NCBI GenBank assembly: GCA_025526995.1
Contig: JAHLKG010000032.1
Coordinates: 62,001-126,000, forward strand
Direction of reading: 5' to 3'
Length of the DNA: 64,000 nt
Origin: Powellomyces hirtus
Lineage: Eukaryota > Chytridiomycota > Chytridiomycetes > Spizellomycetales > Powellomycetaceae
A program made the translations under genes and the position numbers. Below the pieces are notes generated by a model, which was given only the letters and a program-made list of their open reading frames with translations, ran no database searches and had not been told where the DNA came from. The first letter of the stretch is position 1; the number at the start of each line of letters is the position of its first letter. Positions 11,467-22,121 of this stretch are shown piece after piece.

Positions 11467-12478
11467 TGGTGGGTTTTGGAGTCTACGGTTCTAAAATAGC
11501 GCCTGCCCCCGCTTAGTGATTTGACAACAACGGCCTGCTATAAAATGTTGCTAGGCCCCACCTATAAACGTACACAGAATGTCCCTATGCTATCAGATGC
11601 TTGCTCTTATTCGGCAACCGCCAACGTCGTGATGTAGCCGTCGAAACACGTCGTGTGTGGCTGGGCTGTGCGCTGGATTGGGCTGGATGAGCGCGGTCAC
11701 TCCATATGTGAGTGCGCAGAAAGTGCCCAAGTCGTTTCCTATCTCTTCCCTTCGTACTGAGTGAGTGAGCCAGGAAGGAGGCCGTTGTACTGTATGTAAT
11801 ATATATTTTAGTGGGATGTTGAGAGCGTGGGGTTTGTTGCAATCTTCAAAATCCTTGCGGACGTCATGCCAGACGGCCGCACGCGTGAACGATTTAAACA
11901 CTTTGGATCGCCACATTGGATCTCCCAGCGTGTGCCAGCGTGTTCCTTTTCTTGGTAAAATTTCAATCAGAAACAAGTAACAAAACTAGCAAGTTTGAAT
12001 GCGATGGAGAAAATGATAGTATTGAGAGGTGCAGTATACAGTATGCTCTATATATCAACGATGCCATAAAACTCATACCATAGCAGACCTGACAAAGCGT
12101 CAAGACGGAGCCGAGCAGGAGGATGTTGTATTTGTGCTATATGGTCTAATGGGATGTTGAGAGAGTAGAATACTCGAATCCTTGCGGCCGTGTCTGATGC
12201 TCTGGTTCGAATACGGAGGCAGTGGAGAATGCAATGTTGAACTATACATTAAAGAAACAGTACCTGCACTGTTGAGCGGACTCGTAGAAGAAATCACATC
12301 CTTCTTACACATCATTCTATCTCTTAAAAAGCGAAAACCGCTCTAGTGGGGAGCAAGTCTCGAAACAGCCCAACCTAGCTGCGATCTAAGAGCCTTCATT
12401 ATAGATGAGATGACTGCAGTGGTATTGTACGCGGCATCAAAACTACTACGCCTAATCATACGCCGCACGTTCTCGGGT
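11467..12478. other. Intergenic with a degenerate direct repeat
   Basis: Upstream of striatin and downstream of the formylglutathione hydrolase. A related block occurs twice, about 340 bp apart (near 11811-11878 and 12150-12205). Both contain GGGATGTTGAGAG, then AATCCTTGCGG. A 127-codon minus-strand ORF (11593-11976) covers the first copy but has no recognisable motif, so I do not call a gene. Confidence 0.35.
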
Positions 12479-13465
12479 TCAAGCCTTCAGCTTTTCAGCA
12501 TGGAAGCCCAGGTGGTCATTGATAAAAGTGCTGATAAAGAAGTAGCTGTGATCATAACCATCCTGCATCCGCAGTTCCACCTTTACGCGGGCGTTCCCAA
12601 CCTTCGCCACCTTTTCGGTTTGAAGCTGCTCCTTCAGGAAATTGTCGGCGGTACCCTGATCAACCAAGATGGTTCGAGATGGACCATTGTACGCCTTCAT
12701 GACCTCCGTGGAGTCGTACAGTTTCCACGCTTCCTGGTTGTCGGTGCCGAGATACGCACCCAGCGATTTCTTGCCCCATGGGCACTCAATTGGATTTGCT
12801 TTTTGTTCGCGTTAGTATGTGTCTCCCTCATCCAGATAACAACAGCTCATGTACCTATCGGGGCAAAAGCAGAGACGCTCTTGTACTTGTCCGGATTGCG
12901 CAGTCCAGAGACAATTGCGCCATGGCCTCCCATACTGTGACCAAAAATGCCCGCCCTGCTCGGGTCTACGTTGAAGTTCGAGTTTACGACCTCCCACAGC
13001 TCTTGCGTAATGTATGAGTACATATTGTACCCGTTCCACTTTTCCACCGTTGCATCGACGTAAAAACCCGCGCCTGTGCCGAGGTCCCACGAATCGTCCT
13101 CTCCCTCAATCCCGAGACCACTTCAATCCCCAAACAGGAAGCTTAGTTTTGCCAGTGCTCTCCCGCAACCGTGACCTAGACGCAACTCACCGTGGGCTGG
13201 TATCTGGGCATACGAGCACAATACCCAATTCGGCAAGCTTGTCCTTTCCGCCGGCCTTCTGCATAAAGTTGTCCTCATTGCACGTAAGGCCGGAGAGCCA
13301 GTAGAGAATGGGGTACTTCTTGCTGTTCTTCTTCTCGTAACCAGGCGGGACGAATACGCTGAACTTCATCGAGCAACGCGAGAGCGGGGAATCATGCTCG
13401 AACTTCACGACATAGCCGCCTGATGCCTTGCTGCGAGAGATTTCTCGAATCTCTGTAGGTGCCAT
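12479..13465 (-). CDS. ESD: S-formylglutathione hydrolase (esterase D)
   Basis: Hydrolyses S-formylglutathione to formate and glutathione, the second step of formaldehyde detoxification after class III alcohol dehydrogenase. Exons 13465-13191, 13120-12855 and 12798-12479 give 286 aa (family ~280). Conserved marks: [17 protein letters not shown] near the oxyanion region, GAGFYVDAT, the nucleophile elbow [34 protein letters not shown] across the second splice, and the late catalytic His in DGYDHSYFF. Using the upstream in-frame start at 13531 would add 22 residues rich in Ser/Thr/Lys/Arg, which resembles a mitochondrial leader. The shorter start fits the family and is preferred. The gene diverges from the F-box gene with only 196 bp between starts. 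Confidence 0.94.
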
Positions 13466-13661
13466 TCTGTCCGTATAGATGCGGATGAGATTTCTGGATT
13501 TTGTCAATGAAGTAACTTTTGACGTCAACACGCGAAGCGAGGCTCGTTGTTCCGCGTCACAATTTACAAATCAGCTTGCATGTAACAAGCTCATACCCGT
13601 TTTCAATTGCACTGCATGTCTCTGTAACATTAACACCTTTATCCACCTGCAACACACCACC
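13466..13661. promoter_or_regulatory. Shared divergent promoter, ESD / FBXO9
   Basis: The two start codons face away from each other across 196 bp, so the core promoters must overlap. No single motif stands out. The upstream alternative ATG of the ESD gene (13531) lies inside this interval. Confidence 0.5.
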
Positions 13662-15228
13662 ATGGACCTGGAAGCGCCCGTAGTAGGGGAGGACGAGCTG
13701 CTAACCTTCCGGCAGCAGTGGAAAGAAGAGGTTTCCGCAAAAGTCTCTCATAAGGACAAGCAGCAGGCCCCGCAACAGCACACGCAAGAACCGCAGCGTA
13801 CGCCGAGCAGGCCTTCCCGGAGAACAGATGTCACTGCCACCGCCTCCTCCTCCGCAATGGTGTCCTCAATCTCTGTCTCGCCTGGAAAGAAATTGGTTGA
13901 CGCGAAGGCAGTAGCGCCCGTTGTTGGCGACACTAAGCGGTTAAGCAAGGAAATTGCCATTGAAGCGGCGCCGTTGAAGTCGTCAGAGCTTGCAAAACCT
14001 TCACAGTTGGCGGTCAAAGACAGTGGACCTGTGCTGGACAAGAGTCTTCAGGCCTATTTGTCTGGAACGAGGTGCGAAAGGATGGGCAATCTTGCAGAAG
14101 CGCTCAAGTTCTACCGCGAAGCACATCGCCTAGACCCCGACGTCGAACGCAAGTTCCGCGAGCTTCCACCACGTCCAGCAGTCGATGATCCCAATTCCAA
14201 GTTTTACACATTCTACGATTTTCCAACGATAAGCGCAGATGGGGAGCAAATGGCAACATCTACACGAGCACGTTCAGGCACCGACAGCCTTGTAGAGCAG
14301 TTCCGCGCGCTCGATCTTTCGTTCACACCAATGAGGGAGACCCGCGTCCCGAGCACATTTTTCCGGCTGCCGGCCGAGATCCTCTCGCAGATCATCACAT
14401 GGACGGTCTTGTTGCATGGACAGTCCGCCATCTGTCCCATATCGCTGGTATCAAGGAAGATGTTTGTGCTGTGTGCGGAACAGAGCGTTTGGCGGAGAGT
14501 GTGCGAACGCGTACACACCCCGATCCCTACAGCTACTGCTCTGCCAGAGGTACCACGGCTTCATGATGAATCACAGCATGAGCGACTGCGGAACCCGGAA
14601 GAGCAAGAGCCCTCCACGGCGCTTACGATGGAGCTCCCATTATACAATCATAGCTGGTTCGACATGTGGCTCGACCGCCCGCGGATACGCGGTGACGGGA
14701 TTTTCATATCGAGAATGAACTACGTCCGCCAGGGCGTCGCCGTGGAAAGCTACTACGCTCCCGTCCATCTGATCTCGTATTTCCGATACATTCGGTTCTT
14801 TCCCGCCGACCGCCGCGTCGTGTTCTGGACATCAACGATCGAACCCGCGACCGCTGTACGGCAAATGGCCGCTGACGCTCTGGATGTAAAGCTGAAGGGC
14901 CTCATGCTAGGCACCTACACGTTGGAAGGCAAACATCTGCATCTGGATATGACCGCGCATGATAGGCGCGGCGCGAGATTCAAGGCCTCGTTAGAGGTTT
15001 TGCAGTCGAGACGCGGGAGAATGAACAAACTTGTCTGGGGTATGATCAATGATCGCAGATCCATCCATCCCTACTTCCTGTCGCTTGTCTCACTCATCTT
15101 CCACCCCTATTATCTCTGCAGTTGCTTACTATCAAGAAAAGAACAACACGCGCAGTGATATACCCTTGGAGACCCTCCGCCCATTTATGTTCTCAAAGGT
15201 CAACTCGTACCCACGTAGTCTCGCCTAG
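13662..15228 (+). CDS. FBXO9: F-box protein, FBXO9/Pof7 type
   Basis: Substrate receptor for an SCF ubiquitin ligase. Exons 13662-15039 and 15122-15228 give 494 aa. A Gln/Ser-rich N-terminus leads into a TPR-like helix pair (residues ~130-165, with GNLAEALKFYREAHRLDPD). The F-box follows (FRLPAEILSQIITWTVL, then VSRKMFVLC). The C-terminal FBXO9 signature follows: DGIFISRMNYVRQG, LISYFRYIRFFP and LGTYTLEGKHL. Splicing at GG/gtatga...ctgcag replaces an intron read-through and restores the family C-terminus, LETLRPFMFSKVNSY. That ending is strong support for the last exon. Confidence 0.92.
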
Positions 15229-16015
15229 CCTTACGACAGGGTGTCCTAGTGGACACGGGCATAGCGAGTTTTTTTTTTTGATTTCTGATTATCTTATGTA
15301 TTTAGATTCCCACCTACTAAAAAAATAACACATCAATGGTAATCACCGGAGAACGCGTCTAGGGTGCTGCGTCCCCTTCTGTGGATGGGGTCTGTTGGTG
15401 GCACCTGTAACGTCGTTGAAGGCGTGATACTGCCACTACTTTCGTTGAGAGGGAGTTGAGACGGGTTGGGGTTCGGTAACGCGATCACCGCCGCATTGGG
15501 CTCAAAGTTGGAGGGAAGATTGACGTTACTGTCTGGAGTGGAAGTCATCTTGTATCGCGTTTTCAACGCTTCAGGCAACAGGTAATGCTCGGTGATGTTA
15601 CGATGAAGCTCAGGAAACGTCTGGCTAGCCAAGAGAGGGTTTGTAGAGCTTTCCTGTTACTTCAGGAACTTGTTCACCGTCGCTAACGTCGTGGTGACGA
15701 CTGAGAGTAGTGCAATCACATACTTGAAAGCTTACCCGTTAAAAAACGGTATGTAAGTGATATGGCGCTCACGGAAAGATAGGAGTTGTAGTATTATCGC
15801 GGAGGCTTCATGAATGTCTCAATAATCTTTGCACTTTATGGAAATGCTGCTGACATAGGCATTGGCTTGCTGACATCTCAATCTGTTGCGTTTAACCATT
15901 GGTCCCATCCGCAAGATTGATCTCGGAGCTCCCTGCAACATCATGTGGCGGAGGGGAGGAGGCGGTAGCGGATTCTCCGCGACAGCAGCTGCCTTCGCAT
16001 CGAATTACATTAAGA
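15229..16015. other. Intergenic, weak ORF only
   Basis: A 99-codon minus-strand ORF (15333-15632) has composition like a disordered protein tail. It might be the last exon of a minus-strand gene, because acceptor-like sequence precedes it, but I could not find an upstream exon in a matching phase. There is a T-run near 15272. Confidence 0.3.
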
Positions 16016-16867
16016 CTATGTCTGCAAAAGTTCTCTCATCCGTTCTAGATTGGTCTTCCTGACTTCGGCCGTCAAATCCAGAAGCTGCTCACTCGTCAGG
16101 CTTGTGGCGAACACTCCTTGATAGAGGTTGTTTCCCAACGTGAGCACAGAGAGGCCGAGATGCTTGTGCAGACGGACTGTCTGTGTCGAATGAGGGTATC
16201 GTATTGTTCAGCGGTGAATGGCACGTTATGGTTTTGAGCTCACTTCAATTCCTCAACGATACCCTGTCTTTGTTCCAGCTCGGGCGTCTACCAGGCGTGT
16301 CCGTTGCTGGAACTGCCGGACAAGTTCCTCCGCTTCTTCTGCTTCCTTCTGCGACTGTTCTGCAACTGTTCTGCTTCCTTATGCAACTGTTCTGCAGCCA
16401 GACGCTTTTCCTGAGCTATCTGCTTCTGAACCTCCAGTTGATCATGTAAAACACGCAACCTTGAAATGTTTCCGCCGTTTCATACAGGTAGGTAGATACC
16501 TTTCCCTTGCGGGCGGCACAAACCTTGATGACCCGGTCAGTGTTTTCCACCTCCAAGCCATTCCCGTCCAGTGGATACATACACGCCATAGCATGATAAT
16601 GTCGGCTGCCTTCTTTGGTCCAGCAAGCATCCTTTCTCTTGTACTATATACGTAAGTTAGGGTCCATCACTGCTCCCAATGCGACCGTCCTACTGAGCGT
16701 CCATTGTGGAACGCATACTGAGCTGGTCCGTAAAACTCTGCAATCTTCACCGCAAACTCTGAGCTCAGGAGACTAGATCCGGTATGTCGAAAAACACGTG
16801 CGATCGGATAAGACCGGTGACGTTCGCGTTTTCCCCACAACCGCATCAATCGGCGACGCTTCCACAT
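16016..16867 (-). other. Probable coding locus with coiled coil, structure unresolved
   Basis: Several blocks on the minus strand look coding but sit in different frames. Near 16867-16690 a block ends in KIAEFYGPAQYAFHNGRS with a GTAGGA donor. Near 16655-16510 is a block with HAMACMYPLDGNGLEVENTD. A Gln/Glu/Lys-rich coiled coil near 16450-16300 changes frame midway. A final block near 16180-16016 contains HKHLGLSVLTLGNNLYQG and ends in TAG at 16016. Short introns explain some of the frame changes, but one join inside the coiled coil has no good splice site. It is either a real multi-exon gene that I cannot splice by eye or a decaying one. I recognise no family. Confidence 0.4.
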
Positions 16868-16916
16868 TCATCACACCAAGTCACCCATCTGCAACATTCA
16901 TTCATCATCCATAAAT

Positions 16917-18685
16917 ATGCCTGAAGTCACCGACAAAGCGTGTCTGATCGTCATTGACGGTTGGGGAATCTCTGAAGAGAAGGACCCCAGGGGGGATGCT
17001 ATCAGAAACGCCGAGACGCCCGTCATGGACGGCTTGGAGAAGAAGTATCCTTTCACTCAGCTCGCTGCCCACGGTGAGGCCGTCGGTTTGCCCGATGGCC
17101 TGATGGGCAACTCTGAGGTTGGACACCTTAACATTGGTGCCGGACGGATTGTATACCAGGTATGTGTGCCACCCCCGAGCTTCTGGTCCGCGCTTTAGAG
17201 GGCGACGCGGTCTACGGATATTTGATTGATTTTGGATGTGTGTGATAGGACATTGTGCGAATCGACCTGTGTATTCGCCAAAAGAAGCTCGGCGAGCAAC
17301 CCAACCTCGTGAAGGCGTTGAAGCGTGCGAAGGAGGGCAACGGCCGACTTCACCTTCTCGGTCTGGTGTCCGACGGTGGCGTGCACTCACATATCAAGCA
17401 CCTGCTTGCACTTCTTGAGGTCGCAAAGGACTACGGCGTTCCCGAGACGTACGTCCACTTCTTTGGTGACGGACGAGACACGTCCCCACGGTCAGCCGAC
17501 AAGTACCTGAAGGAGCTGTTGGCGTTCATGGACAAGATCAAATACGGCTCCCTCGCGACCATTGTTGGTCGCTACTACGCCATGGACCGCGACAAGCGTT
17601 GGGAGCGGATTCAGGTCGCCTACGACGCTCTTGTGGAAGGAAAGGGTGAAGAGACCAATGACCCGGCAAAGACGGTCGATGAACGCCACAAGCAGGGCGA
17701 GACGGATGAATTCCTCAAGCCCATCATCATTGGCGAGAAGGGTCGTCTGCAGGACGATGACACCCTCGTGTTCTTCAACTACCGCAGTGATCGTATGCGC
17801 GAGCTCACACAGGCCATTGGGCTCGAGACACCGTTCGAGGCCAAGAAACCCAAGAACTTGGTGCGTTGCGTTTGGGACATGATTCCGTTTACAGATAAAC
17901 TTTTATGCTGATTGACGTGTATTTTTCTACCTTCTAGTCTCTCACCACCATGTCCCGATACAAGACCGACTACCCCTTCGATGTCATCTTCCCGCCACAA
18001 GCCATGACCAACGTGCTTGCCGAGTGGCTCGGCGAGCAGAAGGTGCCTCAGTCGCACATCGCTGAAACTGAAAAGTACGCGCACGTCACATTCTTCTTCA
18101 ACGGCGGAACCGAAGCTCAGTACCCTATGGAAGACCGCGAGATGATTGCGTCTCCTAAAGTTGCGACCTACGACAAGAAGCCCGACATGAGCGCCATCGA
18201 GGTTGCCCATAAGGTTGCCGAGACGATCGAGAGCAAGAGGTACCCCTTCGTCATGTGCAACTTTGCTCCCCCCGACATGGTTGGCCACACCGGGGTCTAC
18301 GAAGCCGCTGTCAAGGGTGTTGAAGCCACTGACAAGGGCATTGGAATCATCTACGAGGCTTGCAAAAAGGCCGGCTACACGCTCTTTGTTACTGCGGACC
18401 ACGGTAACGCGGAGAAGATGTTTGGCGATGACGGGCAGCCCCACACGGCGCACACTTGCAACAAAGGTATTGTTCACATACATTGGTCCATGTCACTTTT
18501 TCCCTCTTCTTGTGGCCTAACGTAACGACATTCGTTCTCCAGTCCCGTTTGTCATGACTTCTACCAAACGCAAATTCATGGACCACAAGACCGGCTCCCT
18601 TGCCGATGTTGCCCCGACACTCCTCGAGGTCATGGGATTGCCCATTCCGGAAGAAATGACCGGCATGTCGTTGATCCAGAAGTGA
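16917..18685 (+). CDS. gpmI: 2,3-bisphosphoglycerate-independent phosphoglycerate mutase
   Basis: Interconverts 3- and 2-phosphoglycerate in glycolysis using two Mn2+ ions and a phosphoserine. Exons 16917-17159, 17249-17860, 17938-18466 and 18543-18685 give 508 aa, the standard iPGM length. Metal and catalytic motifs are complete: IDGWG near the start, the phospho-acceptor Ser in [44 protein letters not shown] and [10 protein letters not shown]. The last exon gives [13 protein letters not shown]. This is the alkaline-phosphatase-superfamily enzyme, unrelated to the cofactor-dependent dPGM used by yeasts. Confidence 0.97.
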
Positions 18686-20089
18686 GATACACATTCCAAT
18701 TAGCATCACCACGACACACCACACGATTTTCTTGCACGTAGACTACATCTATATATTGTTGTAAACTACTTCATCTATTCACACAAGCCAGAGGGACGGC
18801 TTGTTTTTCCCAAACCTGAGGGTAGACATATAGGAATGGCCACTCGGGTGTAACCAGCCATGACTTTTTAGATGTAACGTGACCGTGTGCATTTATGCAT
18901 TGTTCCAACATGACACACCGACAAGAAAGCATACATTTTAACAATGGAAAAATCCGTCTGGATGCGGCGTGAATATCGGTAGCACAGAAGGGATGCAACT
19001 TGGTAGATGATGATGATGTTCGGTAACACAGGAATCAAATTGGAGGCGCTGTGCTCCTTTTTCTTTGACAAGCCCTTCCCCTCCCTACATGGCCTGCCGC
19101 AAATGAAAATCTCAACTACATTTGTGCTGGGCGAGGGACGACAACAGGCAAAGCGCCCAACCCACTCTCACACTCTGGCTGCAAAAATACACTAAGAAGA
19201 CACCTGTTGTTCCAATTACCCATTCCCGTATCAATGTCCATCGATGAAGCCCGCGGACGCCGAACAGTAAGGTAAAACAAGCCTGAGGCGCATGTCTGCA
19301 TTTCTCATCGTGGGTGCGTAGATTTGTAACCGACAGGAGTAAAGTTTCAGCCGCTTGACCGTGCTGTACATTCCTACACCTCCTTCATCACCAAACCATC
19401 TAACATTGCGCAAACCCCGAGGTGACTCGAAGATGAAGCGTTTGCTATTGTTTGATTATCTGAGCCACTCAGCTGTTGGGAAAGGAGTTTATGACGTAAA
19501 AAAGGAAGGAGGGCACGCGACGAACAAGAACGCGTCACGGTTCAAGTTCTCGGTTCTCTCTTTGCCGCGCGCGCCTCCAAACTCCGCGGGCAACTCGAAT
19601 GCGTGGGGGTAGGGCAGGGAAGGGAGGGCGGTGCACTACGTTACCGTTATCCACGGACAGGTCACCCGAGTCAGGAGGGGAAGTGCTTGACGCATATGCG
19701 CGATAGAGACTAGGTTACCAAAGGTCACTTTGGTGGCATATGGTGGGTTTACCGGTAAAGCCAGTGTTTGCAAAAGAATGGGTGTAATGGGTTATTGTGA
19801 CTGGGGAATCATCTGAACTGTATCTCCATCAAAAGGAGAAATCCGTTATAAAAGTCCATGACTTTGATCCCACCCTCCCTCCCTCCCTCCCTCCGATCTG
19901 TGATAACAATCTTTACAACTCCTCTGCCCACTCGCAAAAAACAATAAAAACCTTCTGATTCCCAATCGAGTAGTTCTTCAACGTGTGTGCGGGCCTCATC
20001 TTTCCTCGTAGTAAACTGCACCGTGGGAACACCGCGCTCGTCATTTCTCTCGGTTTCATCATCGTTGCGCTAGCCGATCCTTCGCAGCA
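18686..20089. other. Intergenic with a CCCT microsatellite
   Basis: Downstream of iPGM and upstream of the sugar transporter. A (CCCT)n tract lies near 19871-19892. No gene or RNA is recognised. ORFs on both strands here are short and lack motifs. Confidence 0.4.
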
Positions 20090-21729
20090 ATGACTAACAC
20101 GTCTACGATTCTCATATGCCTCTTCGTGTCCTTTGGAGGGTTTCTGTTCGGATACGACACGGGACTCATCTCCGGTATTCTTGAGATGGAGGCCTTCAAG
20201 GCCGACTTTGGACCAGGGAACGGCGCTCCCGTTGGTGCCAGCACCAAGTCTCTGATCGTATCCATCCTTTCCGTTGGCACCTTCTTCGGCGCCTTGGCCG
20301 CCGGCCAACTGGCTGACAAGCTCGGCCGTCGCTGGGCAATCATTTGCTCTTCAGGAGTGTTTCTCATCGGTGTTGCTCTCCAGACTGCCGGCCACAACCT
20401 GGGCCTCATGCTTCCCGGTCGCATCATTGCTGGATTCGGCGTTGGTTTGCTTTCCGATTTGATTCCGCTGTACCAGGCTGAGGCGGCACCCAAACACCTG
20501 AGAGGCACTCTCGTGTCGACGTACCAGCTCGCCATCACCATCGGTATTCTTGCTGCATTTGGTGTTAATCAAGGTTTGCAGAACGTTGACGGCCGTGCTT
20601 CCTACCGCGTTCCCATCGCCATCCAATTCTTTTTTGCCGCGTTCCTGGCCGGTGGAATGTTCCTCCTCCCCGACTCTCCTCGCAACCTGCTCCGCCTGAA
20701 TCGTCGCGCCGATGCCCTCAGCGCTCTCTGCCGTCTCCGCAGCCGTCCCGCACACGACGTAGAGATCACCAATGAGATGGCCGAGATGGAACAACACCTC
20801 CGCTTCGAGCAGGAACTGGGCGAGGCCAGCTACATGGACTGTTTCCGCGGAAAGGGCTACCGTCGGACCATGATCGCTATCTGGATCCAGGCCTTCCAAC
20901 AACTTACTGGTGTCAACTTCATCTTTTACTACGGAACTACCTTCTTCCGTCAAGCCGGTATTGAGCAGGCCTACCTCACTTCTACCATCACGGGAGTTGT
21001 GAACGTGCTGTCTACCTTCCCTGCCCTGTACATGATTGACCGAATGGGCCGCCGGAAGGTGTTGCTCATGGGAACCACCATCATGTTGATTGGCCAGCTG
21101 GTTGTTGGAGCAGTGGGAACTGCCTACCCTGCCACCCTCGACCCCAACACTGGCGCCGTCCTCACCTCAAATAGCGAAGCTGGAATTTGCACCATTGTCT
21201 TCACCTGCGTATTCATCTACGGATTTGCTTCCACTTGGGGTATGTCTGTCTCCACAGGGAGCATTGAAAAATGGCACATCTCCTTTGTGTACTGACCAGC
21301 TTCCTTTCTCTCTCTATCTTCGTAGGACCGGGAGCATGGGTGGTCACCACCGAAATCTTTCCTCTCCGTCTTCGTTCCAAGGGCGTGGCCCTCGCGACCG
21401 CCTCCAACTGGTTCTGGAATTTTGTTCTTGGCTTCACCACCCCATACATTGTTGACCCGGACGAAGGCGACCTGGGCCCGAAGATTGCGTTCCTCTGGGC
21501 TGCCCTCATTCTCGCCGGAGGTGTTTTTGTCTACTTCCTTGTCCCCGAAACCAGGGGTCTGGCCCTCGAGGACGTTGACGAGCTATTTGATTCGGGCATC
21601 CCACCCTGGAAGAGCTCGGCGTTCATCGTCAGTGACAAGCATAACCCGCATCATGACGCCATGGAATTTGCTGGAAAACAGAACGCAAATATCGAAAACC
21701 AAAAGTCGGAGGCGACTATTGGCGCGTAA
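20090..21729 (+). CDS. MFS sugar (hexose) transporter
   Basis: Plasma-membrane sugar/H+ symporter or facilitator of the sugar-porter family. Exons 20090-21239 and 21326-21729 give 517 aa with about twelve hydrophobic helices. Family signatures: GFLFGYDTGLISG in TM1, LADKLGRRW in loop 2-3, PGRIIAGFGVGLLS, PLYQAEAAPKHLRG, PDSPRNLL in the central loop, QQLTGVNFIFYYG in TM7, DRMGRRKVLL, and after the splice GPGAWVVTTEIFPLRLRSKG and VPETRGLALEDVDELF. All expected conserved blocks are present. Substrate specificity cannot be read from sequence. The N-terminus is very short before TM1. Confidence 0.94.
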
Positions 21730-22121
21730 CGCAAACCATTCCCCCACTGTCTCATGGATGTTAGAACCTGAACCACTTGTGTCTCATATGCTCTTCCTAC
21801 CCACATGAATGTGTAACCCTCTTTTGTTTCTACTCCCATGTATCCCATCCTTTCCCTCTTGTCACTGTAAAGCCCCCTTCTTTTGATGGCCACTCGTGTT
21901 TGTCCTGCGTTGTTTGAATACAATGATGATGCGCTTTGCGCTTCCTTCTAAGTGCTCAGTTCTCGTTCACACACGATTCACATGTTTAATATGCTAATAA
22001 CAAAATCATTGTACTACTATGCAATCCAAAAACCCTATATCTTAGATGTACAGTCCAATATCCCCATCACGCTCAGCCAATCGACATACATCACGTGTAT
22101 CCCAGATAGTCCGATATCTTA
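21730..22121. other. Convergent 3' region
   Basis: Lies between the stops of the plus-strand sugar transporter and the minus-strand antiporter. Pyrimidine-rich on the plus strand; no feature recognised. Confidence 0.4.
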
